A DNA stretch of 46,625 nucleotides. Source: Clostridiales bacterium UBA2432 (GTDB lineage Bacteria; Bacillota; Clostridia; Lachnospirales; Vallitaleaceae). Numbering within the stretch: the stretch's first letter is position 1; each line of letters starts with the position of its first letter. The position numbers and the translations under genes were made by a program. The DNA is taken from NCBI GenBank assembly GCA_002342805.1, contig DDQW01000079.1:1-46625 (forward strand), in the 5' to 3' direction. The notes beneath the pieces were generated by a model. The model was given only the letters and a program-made list of their open reading frames with translations. It was not told the origin of the DNA and made no database searches. Of this stretch, positions 24,241 through 32,678 are shown in pieces.

Positions 24241-27159
24241 ATGAAGATAAGGTATTGTAAAACGAATCATATAACAAATCCTATGGGATATGAACTGGGC
24301 ACACCGGTAGTGTCTTGGATTACGGAAGATAGCCAATCGCAAAAACAAGTAGCCGCACAAGTGGTGGTTGCCTTAGATAAGGACTTTAATCAGAAGATAT
24401 TTGATACAGGCAAAGATGCAGATAGTGATAATCGAGGTGTAGAAATCGATATTGTATTAGAGCCATGTAGGAGATATTACTGGAAAGTAAGGGTTTGGGG
24501 AGATGCGGGTGATGAAGCGACTTCAGACACCTATTGGTTTGAAACCGGTAAAATGGATAGTCCATGGGAAGCTAAGTGGATAAGCCCGGAGTGGAAAGAT
24601 CAGAGTCGAGCACCCTATGTACGCAAAACATTTCAGCTAGATCAAGATGTTGTAAGTGCAAGAGCCTATATTATTGGGTTAGGTCTCTATGAGCTTGAAA
24701 TCAATGGAAAACGCGTAGGAAATGAATATTTCACGCCTTATTGCAATGCTTATGATGCATGGCTCCAATATCAAACCTTCGATGTAACGGATTACCTAAA
24801 ACAAGGTGACAATGCCATTGGAGTATTACTAGGAAATGGATGGGCCAAAGGACCCTTTGGCACCTTTGGTGATTTGAATACACCTTATATGAATCAGTTT
24901 GCATTGCGGTGTGAAGTCGTTGTAACCTATCAAGACGGTAGTGTCAGAAAAATCGGCACCGATGAATCATGGAAGTGCCAACCCTCACCAATCCTTGAAG
25001 ATACCATATATGATGGTGAAGTGTTTGATGCAAATGCCATCTTGGAGGCATGGTCAAAAGCAGATTTTAATGATGAGTCCTGGAGTAAAATGGTGCCCTA
25101 TACACCCCAAGGACTTGGCCAATTAAGAGAACGTTTATCCGTGCCTGTCATCATCAAGGAAGAGTTTAAACCGGTAGAGCTCATCAAAACGCCGGCGGGT
25201 GAATGGGTCTTAGACATGGGCCAAAACATGGTTGGATGGTTAAGGATACGGGTTCGAGAACCTAAAGGGACCAAGATTCGTATTTGCCATGGGGAAGTGC
25301 TGCAAGATGGTAATTTTTATCGAGAAAATTTACGGGATGCAAAAGCGGAATATGTATATATATCCGATGGTGTCGAGCGAGAGGTTCAGCCACATTTCAC
25401 ATTTTATGGCTTCCGATATGCCAAATTAGAAGGATTTACCGGTGAGATTCAATTGGAAGATTTTACCGCTTGTGTTGTTTATTCTGATTTAGAATCGAGA
25501 GGGCATATTGAGACTTCAGACCCCTATGTGAATCGCCTATTTTTAAACGCCCTTTGGGGACAAAAAGGAAACTTTCTCGATGTGCCAACAGATTGTCCGC
25601 AACGGGATGAGCGAATGGGATGGACAGGAGATGCCCAAGTTTTTGCAGGAACGGCTACCTATAATATGGATACTTATCCATTCTATGTGAAATTTATGAG
25701 AGACCTATATGAAGAACAAAAAATGAGTGATGGAATGGTTGCTAGCACCGTTCCGACGTTTTCTCAAAACAAACAAAAAAATAGTGGTTTTGTCGGAGGT
25801 GGTGCATGTGCATGGAGTGATGCGGCGACGGTTATTCCGTGGGAAGTCTATCTACACTATGGTGATAAAGCCATACTAAAAAACCAATATCAGAGCATGA
25901 AGGATTGGGTTGATTGGATTATTGCTAGAGATGTTGAATCGGGTGATCATAAATTATGGACTGTCGGTTTTCATTTTGGAGACTGGTTAGCCCTTGACGG
26001 ACCGGTAGAGGGTGGTGTGCTTGGTGGAACGGACAATGGACTTTTAGCATCGGCCTATTACCGACTATCCACGAATATTTTAGGAAAAACAGCAAGGGTG
26101 TTGGGATATACAGAAGATGCTCAGTATTATGCCGAGCGCTCAGAACAAGTCAAACAAGCGATTCAGAATGAATATTTTAGTAAAAACGGTCGATCCACCA
26201 TTTTGACCCAAACGGCACATGTGGTTGCCTTACACTTTGATTTGGTCGAAGAATCGGTAAAACAGCGTGTTCTAGGTGATTTGTTAGCGCTCCTTAAAGC
26301 GGATAACATGCATTTAAAAACAGGATTTATCGGTACGCCGTATTTATGCCGAGCGCTTTCCAATCACGGAGATTCAGATAGTGCATATAAAGTGTTTTTC
26401 CAAGAAGATTATCCAAGTTGGCTCTATGAAGTTGTTATGGGAGCGACAACAATATGGGAACGTTGGAATTCGATTATGCCGGATGGAAAAATAAGCGGAA
26501 CGGGTATGAATTCATTAAATCATTACGCCTATGGCTCAATCGTTGAATGGATGTATCGTAATATGTGTGGCATTAATCCAACAGAAGATGCGCCTGGCTT
26601 TAAAAAGATTGTTCTTCGTCCACAATTTTATGGAAAGCTTGGCTTTGCAAAGGGCTCAGTCCGAACGGCAATGGGGTCGGTTCAAAGTGAATGGAAGCTA
26701 ATGGATAATAATCGGGTGAAATACACATGTGCTATTCCCTTTGATACGACGGCGAGGCTTTATTTGCCGGATGCAGACCGAGCAAGGGTTGAGGGGCTTG
26801 ATGCGGCTTGTATGAATGTGAGACAAGAAGATACATCTGTAGTGATGGAATTACTAGCCGGACGATATGATTTTGAATATACCTTGACTCGAAGTTATGA
26901 TTTAGAATATTCCATCGCCTCAGGAATCAAGGAATTGCTTTCTGTTGAAGCGACAAAAGTAATTATAGAAAAATATGCGCCCAATATTTTAAAGGCGGAT
27001 CAAGGGGATATGGGCATGGCACTTCCTTATAGTGTTTTAGATATTTTGGAAAGTTCAGAAGGATTTATTCGACAGACCATGCTAGGTGATTGCAATGTTG
27101 ATCAACTGGATGAAGAACTAAGAAAAGTTTCGGTTAAGATTCGTGAAGAGATTCGCTAA
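24241..27159 (+). CDS. GH78 alpha-L-rhamnosidase
   Basis: A 972-residue enzyme that removes terminal alpha-L-rhamnose from plant glycans or glycosides. Domain order fits family 78: N-terminal beta domains (YYWKVRVWGDAG near 80, a second jelly roll with LGLYELEINGKRVGNEYF near 150), then the (alpha/alpha)6 barrel. The barrel carries DVPTDCPQRDERMGWTGDAQ near 445 with the catalytic Glu and the Asp pair, and WERWNSIMPDG near 740 with the second Glu. There is no signal peptide, so it acts in the cytoplasm on imported rhamnosides. The last ~75 residues (after the C-terminal beta domain) are an extra helical tail that I do not recognise. It begins the rhamnose island. Confidence 0.95.
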   Translation: MKIRYCKTNHITNPMGYELGTPVVSWITEDSQSQKQVAAQVVVALDKDFNQKIFDTGKDADSDNRGVEIDIVLEPCRRYYWKVRVWGDAGDEATSDTYWFETGKMDSPWEAKWISPEWKDQSRAPYVRKTFQLDQDVVSARAYIIGLGLYELEINGKRVGNEYFTPYCNAYDAWLQYQTFDVTDYLKQGDNAIGVLLGNGWAKGPFGTFGDLNTPYMNQFALRCEVVVTYQDGSVRKIGTDESWKCQPSPILEDTIYDGEVFDANAILEAWSKADFNDESWSKMVPYTPQGLGQLRERLSVPVIIKEEFKPVELIKTPAGEWVLDMGQNMVGWLRIRVREPKGTKIRICHGEVLQDGNFYRENLRDAKAEYVYISDGVEREVQPHFTFYGFRYAKLEGFTGEIQLEDFTACVVYSDLESRGHIETSDPYVNRLFLNALWGQKGNFLDVPTDCPQRDERMGWTGDAQVFAGTATYNMDTYPFYVKFMRDLYEEQKMSDGMVASTVPTFSQNKQKNSGFVGGGACAWSDAATVIPWEVYLHYGDKAILKNQYQSMKDWVDWIIARDVESGDHKLWTVGFHFGDWLALDGPVEGGVLGGTDNGLLASAYYRLSTNILGKTARVLGYTEDAQYYAERSEQVKQAIQNEYFSKNGRSTILTQTAHVVALHFDLVEESVKQRVLGDLLALLKADNMHLKTGFIGTPYLCRALSNHGDSDSAYKVFFQEDYPSWLYEVVMGATTIWERWNSIMPDGKISGTGMNSLNHYAYGSIVEWMYRNMCGINPTEDAPGFKKIVLRPQFYGKLGFAKGSVRTAMGSVQSEWKLMDNNRVKYTCAIPFDTTARLYLPDADRARVEGLDAACMNVRQEDTSVVMELLAGRYDFEYTLTRSYDLEYSIASGIKELLSVEATKVIIEKYAPNILKADQGDMGMALPYSVLDILESSEGFIRQTMLGDCNVDQLDEELRKVSVKIREEIR

Positions 27160-27165
27160 GAGTTC

Positions 27166-27194
27166 TTGTATATTTAAAAAAAATAAAGTACAAT
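27166..27194 (+). promoter_or_regulatory. Promoter of the first sugar ABC importer
   Basis: TTGTAT (27166-27171), a 17-bp spacer and TACAAT (27189-27194), beginning 7 bp after the rhamnosidase stop codon. Transcription would start near 27201, right before the CGATT repeats. Confidence 0.7.
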
Positions 27195-27210
27195 GAGAAG
27201 GATATATTTT

Positions 27211-27239
27211 CGATTTGTATCGATTGTGTACGATTACGA
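27211..27239 (+). repeat. Three direct CGATT repeats with exact 10-bp period
   Basis: CGATT occurs at 27211, 27221 and 27231, each followed by a five-base spacer (TGTAT, GTGTA, ACGAA). The even 10-bp phase places all copies on one face of the helix, just after the promoter. This is the pattern expected for a repressor of the DeoR type; the DeoR gene at 30239 is in the same operon. Confidence 0.6.
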
Positions 27240-27274
27240 AAACACAAAAGACTGAATTTAAGGTGGTAAAGGCA

Positions 27275-28288
27275 ATGAACGGCAAAAAACAACGAAGAAT
27301 CCTTGGTATATATATTCTTTTGCTTTTGTTTGTGATTACAGGTTGTAAAGGACAAGATGTCCGTCAAGAGACATCTTCAGATACTGTGCGAATAGGTATG
27401 ATTCCAAAGATTATCGGAATCTCATACTTTGATCAGTGTGCACAAGGTGCCAAAGAGATTGCAGATAAATACGGAATGGAATTGATTTATCGAGGACCAT
27501 CATCGGCAGATGCGGCTTCTCAAGTCAATATAGTCCAGGATATGATTTATGACGGAGTGGATGTTATCGCCATTGCCCCGGTTGATCCGGATGCGGTTAA
27601 AGTTGTTTTAGAAGAAGCCCGTAGTAAAGGAATCATTGTAGTAACCTTTGATGCAGATTCGGTCAGTGATAGTAGAGATGTTTTTGTCAATCAAGTTTCG
27701 GCGAAAGAATTAGGAACACATCTTATCGATGAATTGGTTAAGCTTGTTGGAGCTGAAGGTAACTATGCTATTTTGACAGCGTCGATGACTGCGGACAACC
27801 AAAATACATGGATTCATTGGATGAAGGACTATCAGGCTTGGCAGTATCCGGATCTTAACCTGTTGACAGTAATCCCCACCGATGAAGATCAGCAAAAAGC
27901 CTATGCCCATACACGAAACCTCGTTCAGGCGTATCCTGAACTGGATGGGATTATAGCCATGTCGACGGAAGCGGGACCGGGAGCTGCCCAAGCCATAAAA
28001 GTGTTAGGAAAAAAAGATGAAGTTAAGCTCTATGCCTTAGCCTTGCCCAATGATATGCGTGACTATTTAAAAGAAGGGTCGGTGCATTTAGCGACCCTTT
28101 GGAATCCATATGATCTAGGACGATTAACGGTTGAAGTTATTCATGTCCTTCAGCAAAAGCAGGAAATTACTGACGGTTCTACTTATGGAGAGATTGGACC
28201 GATTGAATATATTGAGTCTGAGAGAACCGTCATAATGGGAGAGCCTTTAGACTTTAACGCCATGAATGTGGATGATTACGATTTTTAA
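27275..28288 (+). CDS. Sugar ABC importer substrate-binding lipoprotein
   Basis: The ATG at 27275 follows AGGTGG by eight bases; the frame is open earlier but has no ribosome site and would spoil the signal peptide. The 337-residue product has a lipoprotein signal peptide with lipobox VITGC (Cys24), so it is anchored to the outer face of the membrane. The body is a type I periplasmic sugar-binding fold of the RbsB/RhaS class (RIGMIPKIIGISYFDQCAQG, then DGVDVIAIAPVDPDA and GIIVVTFDAD). It is the first gene of an importer operon with two permeases, a DeoR regulator and an ATPase. The position next to the rhamnosidase suggests rhamnose or a related deoxysugar. Confidence 0.92.
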   Translation: MNGKKQRRILGIYILLLLFVITGCKGQDVRQETSSDTVRIGMIPKIIGISYFDQCAQGAKEIADKYGMELIYRGPSSADAASQVNIVQDMIYDGVDVIAIAPVDPDAVKVVLEEARSKGIIVVTFDADSVSDSRDVFVNQVSAKELGTHLIDELVKLVGAEGNYAILTASMTADNQNTWIHWMKDYQAWQYPDLNLLTVIPTDEDQQKAYAHTRNLVQAYPELDGIIAMSTEAGPGAAQAIKVLGKKDEVKLYALALPNDMRDYLKEGSVHLATLWNPYDLGRLTVEVIHVLQQKQEITDGSTYGEIGPIEYIESERTVIMGEPLDFNAMNVDDYDF

Positions 28289-28305
28289 GTAGAATGGTGG
28301 TTCAT

Positions 28306-29265
28306 ATGAATACAAAAAAACTCTTAAAAAAACGCGAGAGCTATATTTTTTTCATGACAGTGATCTTATGGATTGCAATATCAACGACGAATTTGAATTT
28401 TGCCCATCCGGCATATTTGCTTGAACTTATCGGTGTTAATAGTGTGTATTTTATATGTGCATTAGGTGTTCTTCCCTTAATGATTAAAGGACATTTTGAC
28501 TTGTCAATGGGAGGAATTATCGCACTGACAAGTGTAATCCTTTCACTTATGACTGGCTATATTTTACTACCCATACCAATCCTTATCTTTTTGGGTGCAT
28601 TCATGGGAGGCCTTATAGGAGTAGTCAATGGAAGCTTGATTGCAAAATTTAAGGTGTCGTCTGTTGTTGTGACCCTTGCAACCATGTATATTTTTTATGG
28701 CATTTCAAAATTTATCCATCAAACCTTCCTTGGTAATTTTTTTATGAGTGATGGGTATATAATTCAAGATTATTATGGTGCGATTGAGAATGTGAGCGTC
28801 TTACTTATGGCGTTGACTACCTTTTTTGTATTAAAGCATACTCAGTTTGGCCGAAGTGTCTACGCGTTTGGAGGCGATCGCAAATTGGCCATGCAAAAAG
28901 GTTATCGTGAATCGCTTTCAACCATTAGTGCCCATGGATTTAGTGGCTTAAGCGCCGGTATTAGTGCAGCTTTACATCTGATTACCTTTAATCAAACCAG
29001 TGTAGATGCATATATGAATATTGAATTTGAACTGATTATTATCGTTATTTTAGGTGGATTACATATATTGGGTGGTTATGGAACGGTTTTTGGAACAGTG
29101 ATTGCAAGCCTTTTTATTATTATCCTTCGAAGTGGTTTGGTTTTTGCTCGAATTCCGGTTTTTTGGCATGATATGATGGTTGGTGGCATTATTATTGGGG
29201 TCATTGCTTATGGTGTCTTAAAAGACCGTGTCAAAAAAAGATATATAAAAGTGGGTGAAACATAA
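28306..29265 (+). CDS. Sugar ABC importer permease (CUT2/RbsC type), subunit 1
   Basis: The start is taken at the ATG at 28306, five bases after GGTGG; an ATG at 28294 lacks a ribosome site. The 319-residue product has eight to ten membrane spans and the BPD_transp_2 pattern (LPLMIKGHFDLSMGG, AKFKVSSVVVTLATMY, and near the end the ILGGLHILGGYGTVFGT loop that contacts the ATPase). It is followed by the second permease, whose ATG overlaps its stop by one base. CUT2 importers usually use two copies of one permease or two different ones; here two different ones are encoded. Confidence 0.92.
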   Translation: MNTKKLLKKRESYIFFMTVILWIAISTTNLNFAHPAYLLELIGVNSVYFICALGVLPLMIKGHFDLSMGGIIALTSVILSLMTGYILLPIPILIFLGAFMGGLIGVVNGSLIAKFKVSSVVVTLATMYIFYGISKFIHQTFLGNFFMSDGYIIQDYYGAIENVSVLLMALTTFFVLKHTQFGRSVYAFGGDRKLAMQKGYRESLSTISAHGFSGLSAGISAALHLITFNQTSVDAYMNIEFELIIIVILGGLHILGGYGTVFGTVIASLFIIILRSGLVFARIPVFWHDMMVGGIIIGVIAYGVLKDRVKKRYIKVGET

Positions 29266-30230
29266 TGTTCAGTTCATATGAAAAAAAATTGTTGGGGATT
29301 CTTCTTGCAATGATCCTATTAGGAACACTTCTTTTTGGAAGGGAATTTTTATCTATAAAAACATTATTAATTATGGCCAATCAATTGCCGGAATATGGAC
29401 TTATTTCAATAGCCCTAATGATTACACTCATAGTTTCAGGGATGAACCTATCCATTGTTTCCATGACAACACTTGCAGGAATTATCGGAGCCTTAACAAT
29501 GAATTATGCCAGTGATTTAGGCGTTTTTTCGGTCGTCATTGGCGTCTTGGTTATGCTGTTCATAGGGTCCTTGGCAGGGACGCTTAACGGTGCGGTGGTA
29601 AGTTTTCTTGAGGTGTCTCCCATATTAACAACCCTTGGGACCATGATGCTTTTTAAAGGCGCGGCATTGAATATTACCAAAGGCGGAGCCATTACATCAT
29701 TTCCCTCGGCCTTCACCTATATAGGTAATGGTAAAATTTTGGGAATTCCATTTCCTATGATTGTATTTATCCTTGTTGTGGTTTTTATGGGATGGTGGCT
29801 CGATGCCAGTTCTTTTGGCAAACAGCTTTATCGAATCGGGAAAAACCGGGAAGCGGCTATATACTCAGGTATTAATGTGAAAAAAGTCGTTTTTATGGCC
29901 TATATTATTGCAGGATGCATTGCCGGAATTACGGCGGTGATTATGTCAGCACGATATAACTCGATTCGTGTTGACTATGGAGAGACCTATTTGTTAAATG
30001 GTTTGGTCATTGTAAGTTTAGGTGGAATTGATATTAAAGGTGGAAAAGGGACCATGATGGGGGTCTTAATTGCCGTCATTATCATGAGTGTCGTTTTAAG
30101 AATAATGAATTTAGCCTATGTCGATTCGCATTTGATGAGTGCGATTATGGGAGTCATTTTATTGGTGAATATTTTTGTTCAGTATTATTCTGAGCAACGG
30201 TTAAAGCGTAAAATAGAAAAAGAAATATAG
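29265..30230 (+). CDS. Sugar ABC importer permease (CUT2/RbsC type), subunit 2
   Basis: A 321-residue permease with the same fold as its neighbour: LMITLIVSGMNLSIVSMTTL near 45, SFLEVSPILTTLGTMML near 115 and the coupling loop VSLGGIDIKGGKGTMMG near 245. Its start shares a base with the stop of the previous gene (TAATG), which implies coupled translation and equal dosage. In the binding loop SGMNLSI the usual Asp of SGIDLS is replaced by Asn. The DeoR gene follows after 8 bp. Confidence 0.92.
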   Translation: MFSSYEKKLLGILLAMILLGTLLFGREFLSIKTLLIMANQLPEYGLISIALMITLIVSGMNLSIVSMTTLAGIIGALTMNYASDLGVFSVVIGVLVMLFIGSLAGTLNGAVVSFLEVSPILTTLGTMMLFKGAALNITKGGAITSFPSAFTYIGNGKILGIPFPMIVFILVVVFMGWWLDASSFGKQLYRIGKNREAAIYSGINVKKVVFMAYIIAGCIAGITAVIMSARYNSIRVDYGETYLLNGLVIVSLGGIDIKGGKGTMMGVLIAVIIMSVVLRIMNLAYVDSHLMSAIMGVILLVNIFVQYYSEQRLKRKIEKEI

Positions 30231-30238
30231 GTGATAAA

Positions 30239-31012
30239 ATGTTTGGTATCGAACGATTACAAGCCATAAGGGAGCTTGTTAAAGAAAAAAAATCCGTTGA
30301 AGTAGCATATTTGAGCAAAGAACTTGATGTTTCAGAGGTGACAATTCGTAGAGATTTAGATAAGTTGGAAAAAGAAGGGCTTGTTGAGAAAACCTACGGT
30401 GGAGCTATACTGATTGACAATAATCAAGTGACTTCAGACGTGCAAAAAAGCACGAATGATGAAGACGTGGAAGTAGACCAGTGCTTTCATCGCATCACCG
30501 GCGTGGCGGCAAAAACAATTGAGCCGGGAGATACCGTTTTTATCGGTGGGAGTGCCATGGGGATTGATTTGGTAAAATGTCTTGTTGATGCCAAGGATAT
30601 GATTATTGTAACCAATAATATTGAAATTGCCATGTTTGTATATAAAGAAAGCAACCATAAATTGGTTATGTTAGGTGGAGAGATTGATATGGTCAGTGGT
30701 AATGTTGTTGAACTTGATCAACTGGATGAACTCTTGATTGAAAAAGCTTTTATAACTGCAGATGGTGTTGATTTACAATATGGTTATACCGTCAATGAAA
30801 AAAATGAAGTGCGCTTATATAAAAAATTACATCAAGTATCAAGAGATGTTATCGTTGTTGTTCCGAGTGAGCGTTATCATAAGCGTGGCTTAATCAAGAT
30901 GGCGCCGCTTCCGTCAATTATGACGGTCGTATCTGATAAAGAAATGCCGGAAGACTTTAAAGCCTTTTATTTTGAAAACAATATTAAAGTGCACACGTCA
31001 ATGTTGAATTAA
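30239..31012 (+). CDS. DeoR/GlpR-family repressor inside the first importer operon
   Basis: A 257-residue regulator after AGGTGA. The N-terminal winged helix has the family signature (VAYLSKELDVSEVTIRRDLDKLEKEG, spread over 21-46), and the C-terminal sugar-phosphate-sensing domain of the DeoR fold follows (GDTVFIGGSAMGIDLVKCL and MIIVTNN). Targets are likely to be the operon's own promoter, where three CGATT repeats lie; that is inference. It is unusual for the regulator to sit between permease and ATPase genes. It is about a quarter to a third identical by eye to the second DeoR at 37971. Confidence 0.9.
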   Translation: MFGIERLQAIRELVKEKKSVEVAYLSKELDVSEVTIRRDLDKLEKEGLVEKTYGGAILIDNNQVTSDVQKSTNDEDVEVDQCFHRITGVAAKTIEPGDTVFIGGSAMGIDLVKCLVDAKDMIIVTNNIEIAMFVYKESNHKLVMLGGEIDMVSGNVVELDQLDELLIEKAFITADGVDLQYGYTVNEKNEVRLYKKLHQVSRDVIVVVPSERYHKRGLIKMAPLPSIMTVVSDKEMPEDFKAFYFENNIKVHTSMLN

Positions 31013-31027
31013 TCACAGGAGAAGTCT

Positions 31028-32455
31028 ATGGGTGAAAAAGGTATTTTAATTGAAAATGTTAAGAAAGTATATCACCATAATACCGTTTTAAACATTGAAA
31101 AAGCTTCTTTTGACCTGGGAAATATTTATGGGATTACGGGGACAAACGGAGTCGGAAAGACAACATTATTAAAAATAATCAGTAAGGAAATAATGCCGGA
31201 TGCAGGGCAAGTGATTCATGATTTAAAGGTCGAAATGGTGTGTCATGAAAACGGCCTCTTTCAAGATATGACCGTGTATGAAAATATGTTTTTAAACCGA
31301 GAGCCAAAACAGTCTTTCTTAGGGTTTAAAGCCTTTGATTGGAAAGAAGCCAAGCGGAAAACAAAAGCGATTCTGGACGCGTTTAAGTTAGACATCGATC
31401 CCTTGGTCACGGTGCGAGAATTAAAAATGGCAACGCAAAAACTTCTTGAAGTCGTCATTGCATTATCGAAGGAACCGGATGTGTTGATTATTGATGAACC
31501 CTTGACTTTGTTAGATTTACAGCAAGTTCAATTTTTGAATGAAATGGTAAAAGAATACATGACTGCAGATCGGATGACCATTTATTCGTCTCACCGCTTA
31601 GATGAACTTTTTCAGGTGGTTGACCAAGTGGTAACCATGCGCGACGGAAAAATTGTTGCCATTCAAGAAGCTGAAGAAACGATTCTGGCCGGACTGCTTG
31701 AATTTGCAGAAAAAGATGTGCATCGTTATCCCAAGCGCAATATTACTCTTGGCAATGAAATTCTTAAAGTTCGAGGATTAAGCACAGAACATATTCATAA
31801 CATTAACTTTGAACTAAAAAAAGGTGAGATGTTAGGAATTGTTGGACTTCGCGGGGCTTATAAATCTTCGATTGGTAAAGCCTTGTTCGGAGCGATTCCT
31901 TTTGAAGGGCATATTAAAGTCGAAGGTTCAGAAAAAAGGATGCGGTCAACGACCCATGCAGTTGAAGCCGGATTATGCTATTTAGGGAGCTCCAATGAGG
32001 GTATGTTTATTGATGATTCGGTCATGGACAATATTGTCTCTGCAAATGTCCCTCGTGTTCGTAAACTCAGTCGTAGCGCCAAGCAGTTAATCTCCAAATA
32101 CTACTTAGACCTTCTGAATATATCCAATGCCGGCGTCGATTATTTAATGGAAAGTATGAGCGCTGGGAACAAACAAAAGGTTTTGCTGGCAAAATGGTTT
32201 TTCAGCAAGTCGAAAATTTTCATTTTTAATAAACCGACAGCAAATGTTGATAATTCATCAAAGGTAGATATCTATAATATCTTTGCAGACCTAGCGGAAA
32301 CGGGGGCAGGGATCATTTTGATTAGTAATGACCTTGAAGAGATTGCAGGATTGTGTGATCGCGTTTTAGTCATTGAAGATGGTAAGATAAAACAAGAAAT
32401 TAAGAGAAAAGACTTATCTGTGCACAATCTCGTTAAAGCTTTACAAGATTGGTAA
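31028..32455 (+). CDS. Sugar ABC importer ATPase with degenerate second ATP site
   Basis: A 475-residue two-domain ATPase of the RbsA/MglA type, slightly short for the family (about 500). Domain 1 has an intact Walker A (GTNGVGKTT near 38-46), an intact Walker B (VLIIDEP) and a switch His (SSHRLDE), but its signature LKMATQKLLEV departs from LSxAxQQ. Domain 2 has GLRGAYKSS in place of the usual GLVGAGRTE, a signature MSAGNKQKVLLAKW close to normal, and FIFNKPTANVD instead of LILDEPTxGVD, so both catalytic acids are gone. One composite site may still hydrolyse ATP. It ends the first importer operon, followed by a terminator. Confidence 0.9.
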   Translation: MGEKGILIENVKKVYHHNTVLNIEKASFDLGNIYGITGTNGVGKTTLLKIISKEIMPDAGQVIHDLKVEMVCHENGLFQDMTVYENMFLNREPKQSFLGFKAFDWKEAKRKTKAILDAFKLDIDPLVTVRELKMATQKLLEVVIALSKEPDVLIIDEPLTLLDLQQVQFLNEMVKEYMTADRMTIYSSHRLDELFQVVDQVVTMRDGKIVAIQEAEETILAGLLEFAEKDVHRYPKRNITLGNEILKVRGLSTEHIHNINFELKKGEMLGIVGLRGAYKSSIGKALFGAIPFEGHIKVEGSEKRMRSTTHAVEAGLCYLGSSNEGMFIDDSVMDNIVSANVPRVRKLSRSAKQLISKYYLDLLNISNAGVDYLMESMSAGNKQKVLLAKWFFSKSKIFIFNKPTANVDNSSKVDIYNIFADLAETGAGIILISNDLEEIAGLCDRVLVIEDGKIKQEIKRKDLSVHNLVKALQDW

Positions 32456-32468
32456 CAAGGTATTTCTT

Positions 32469-32499
32469 AAAAGACATCTCGAAAGAGGTGTCTTTTTTT
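32469..32499 (+). terminator. Terminator of the first importer operon
   Basis: The AAAAGACATCTC arm pairs with GAGGTGTCTTTT around a GAAA tetraloop (one G-T pair), followed by further T residues. Strong. Confidence 0.9.
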
Positions 32500-32536
32500 G
32501 TTTGTATTGACTAAGTGAAAAACCAAGAATAATCAT

Positions 32537-32636
32537 AAACGAACATAAAAACACACAAAAATGTTGACAAATGGTTAAAACAGTTGTAACATGTAAACAG
32601 ATGGAACAAAACGAACATAACCGTAAACGAACAAAC
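32537..32636 (+). repeat. Three AAACGAACA-type operator repeats around the second importer promoter
   Basis: AAACGAACATAA occurs at 32537-32548 and again at 32609-32620, and AAACGAACAAAC at 32625-32636. The first lies upstream of the -35 and the other two lie after the predicted start. TGTTC at 32641 forms an inverted partner, and ATGTT at 32561 a shorter one. The half-site resembles that of GlpR/DeoR-type repressors, in which GAACAT or its complement recurs. Confidence 0.55.
32564..32592 (+). promoter_or_regulatory. Promoter of the second (rhamnose) importer operon
   Basis: TTGACA at 32564-32569, a 17-bp spacer and TAACAT at 32587-32592; the start would be near 32600. The remaining leader of about 80 bases holds operator repeats and no ORF. 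Confidence 0.7.
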
Positions 32637-32678
32637 AAAATGTTCAAACAAATATTGTGTAGGAGTTGGCAAAAAGAT

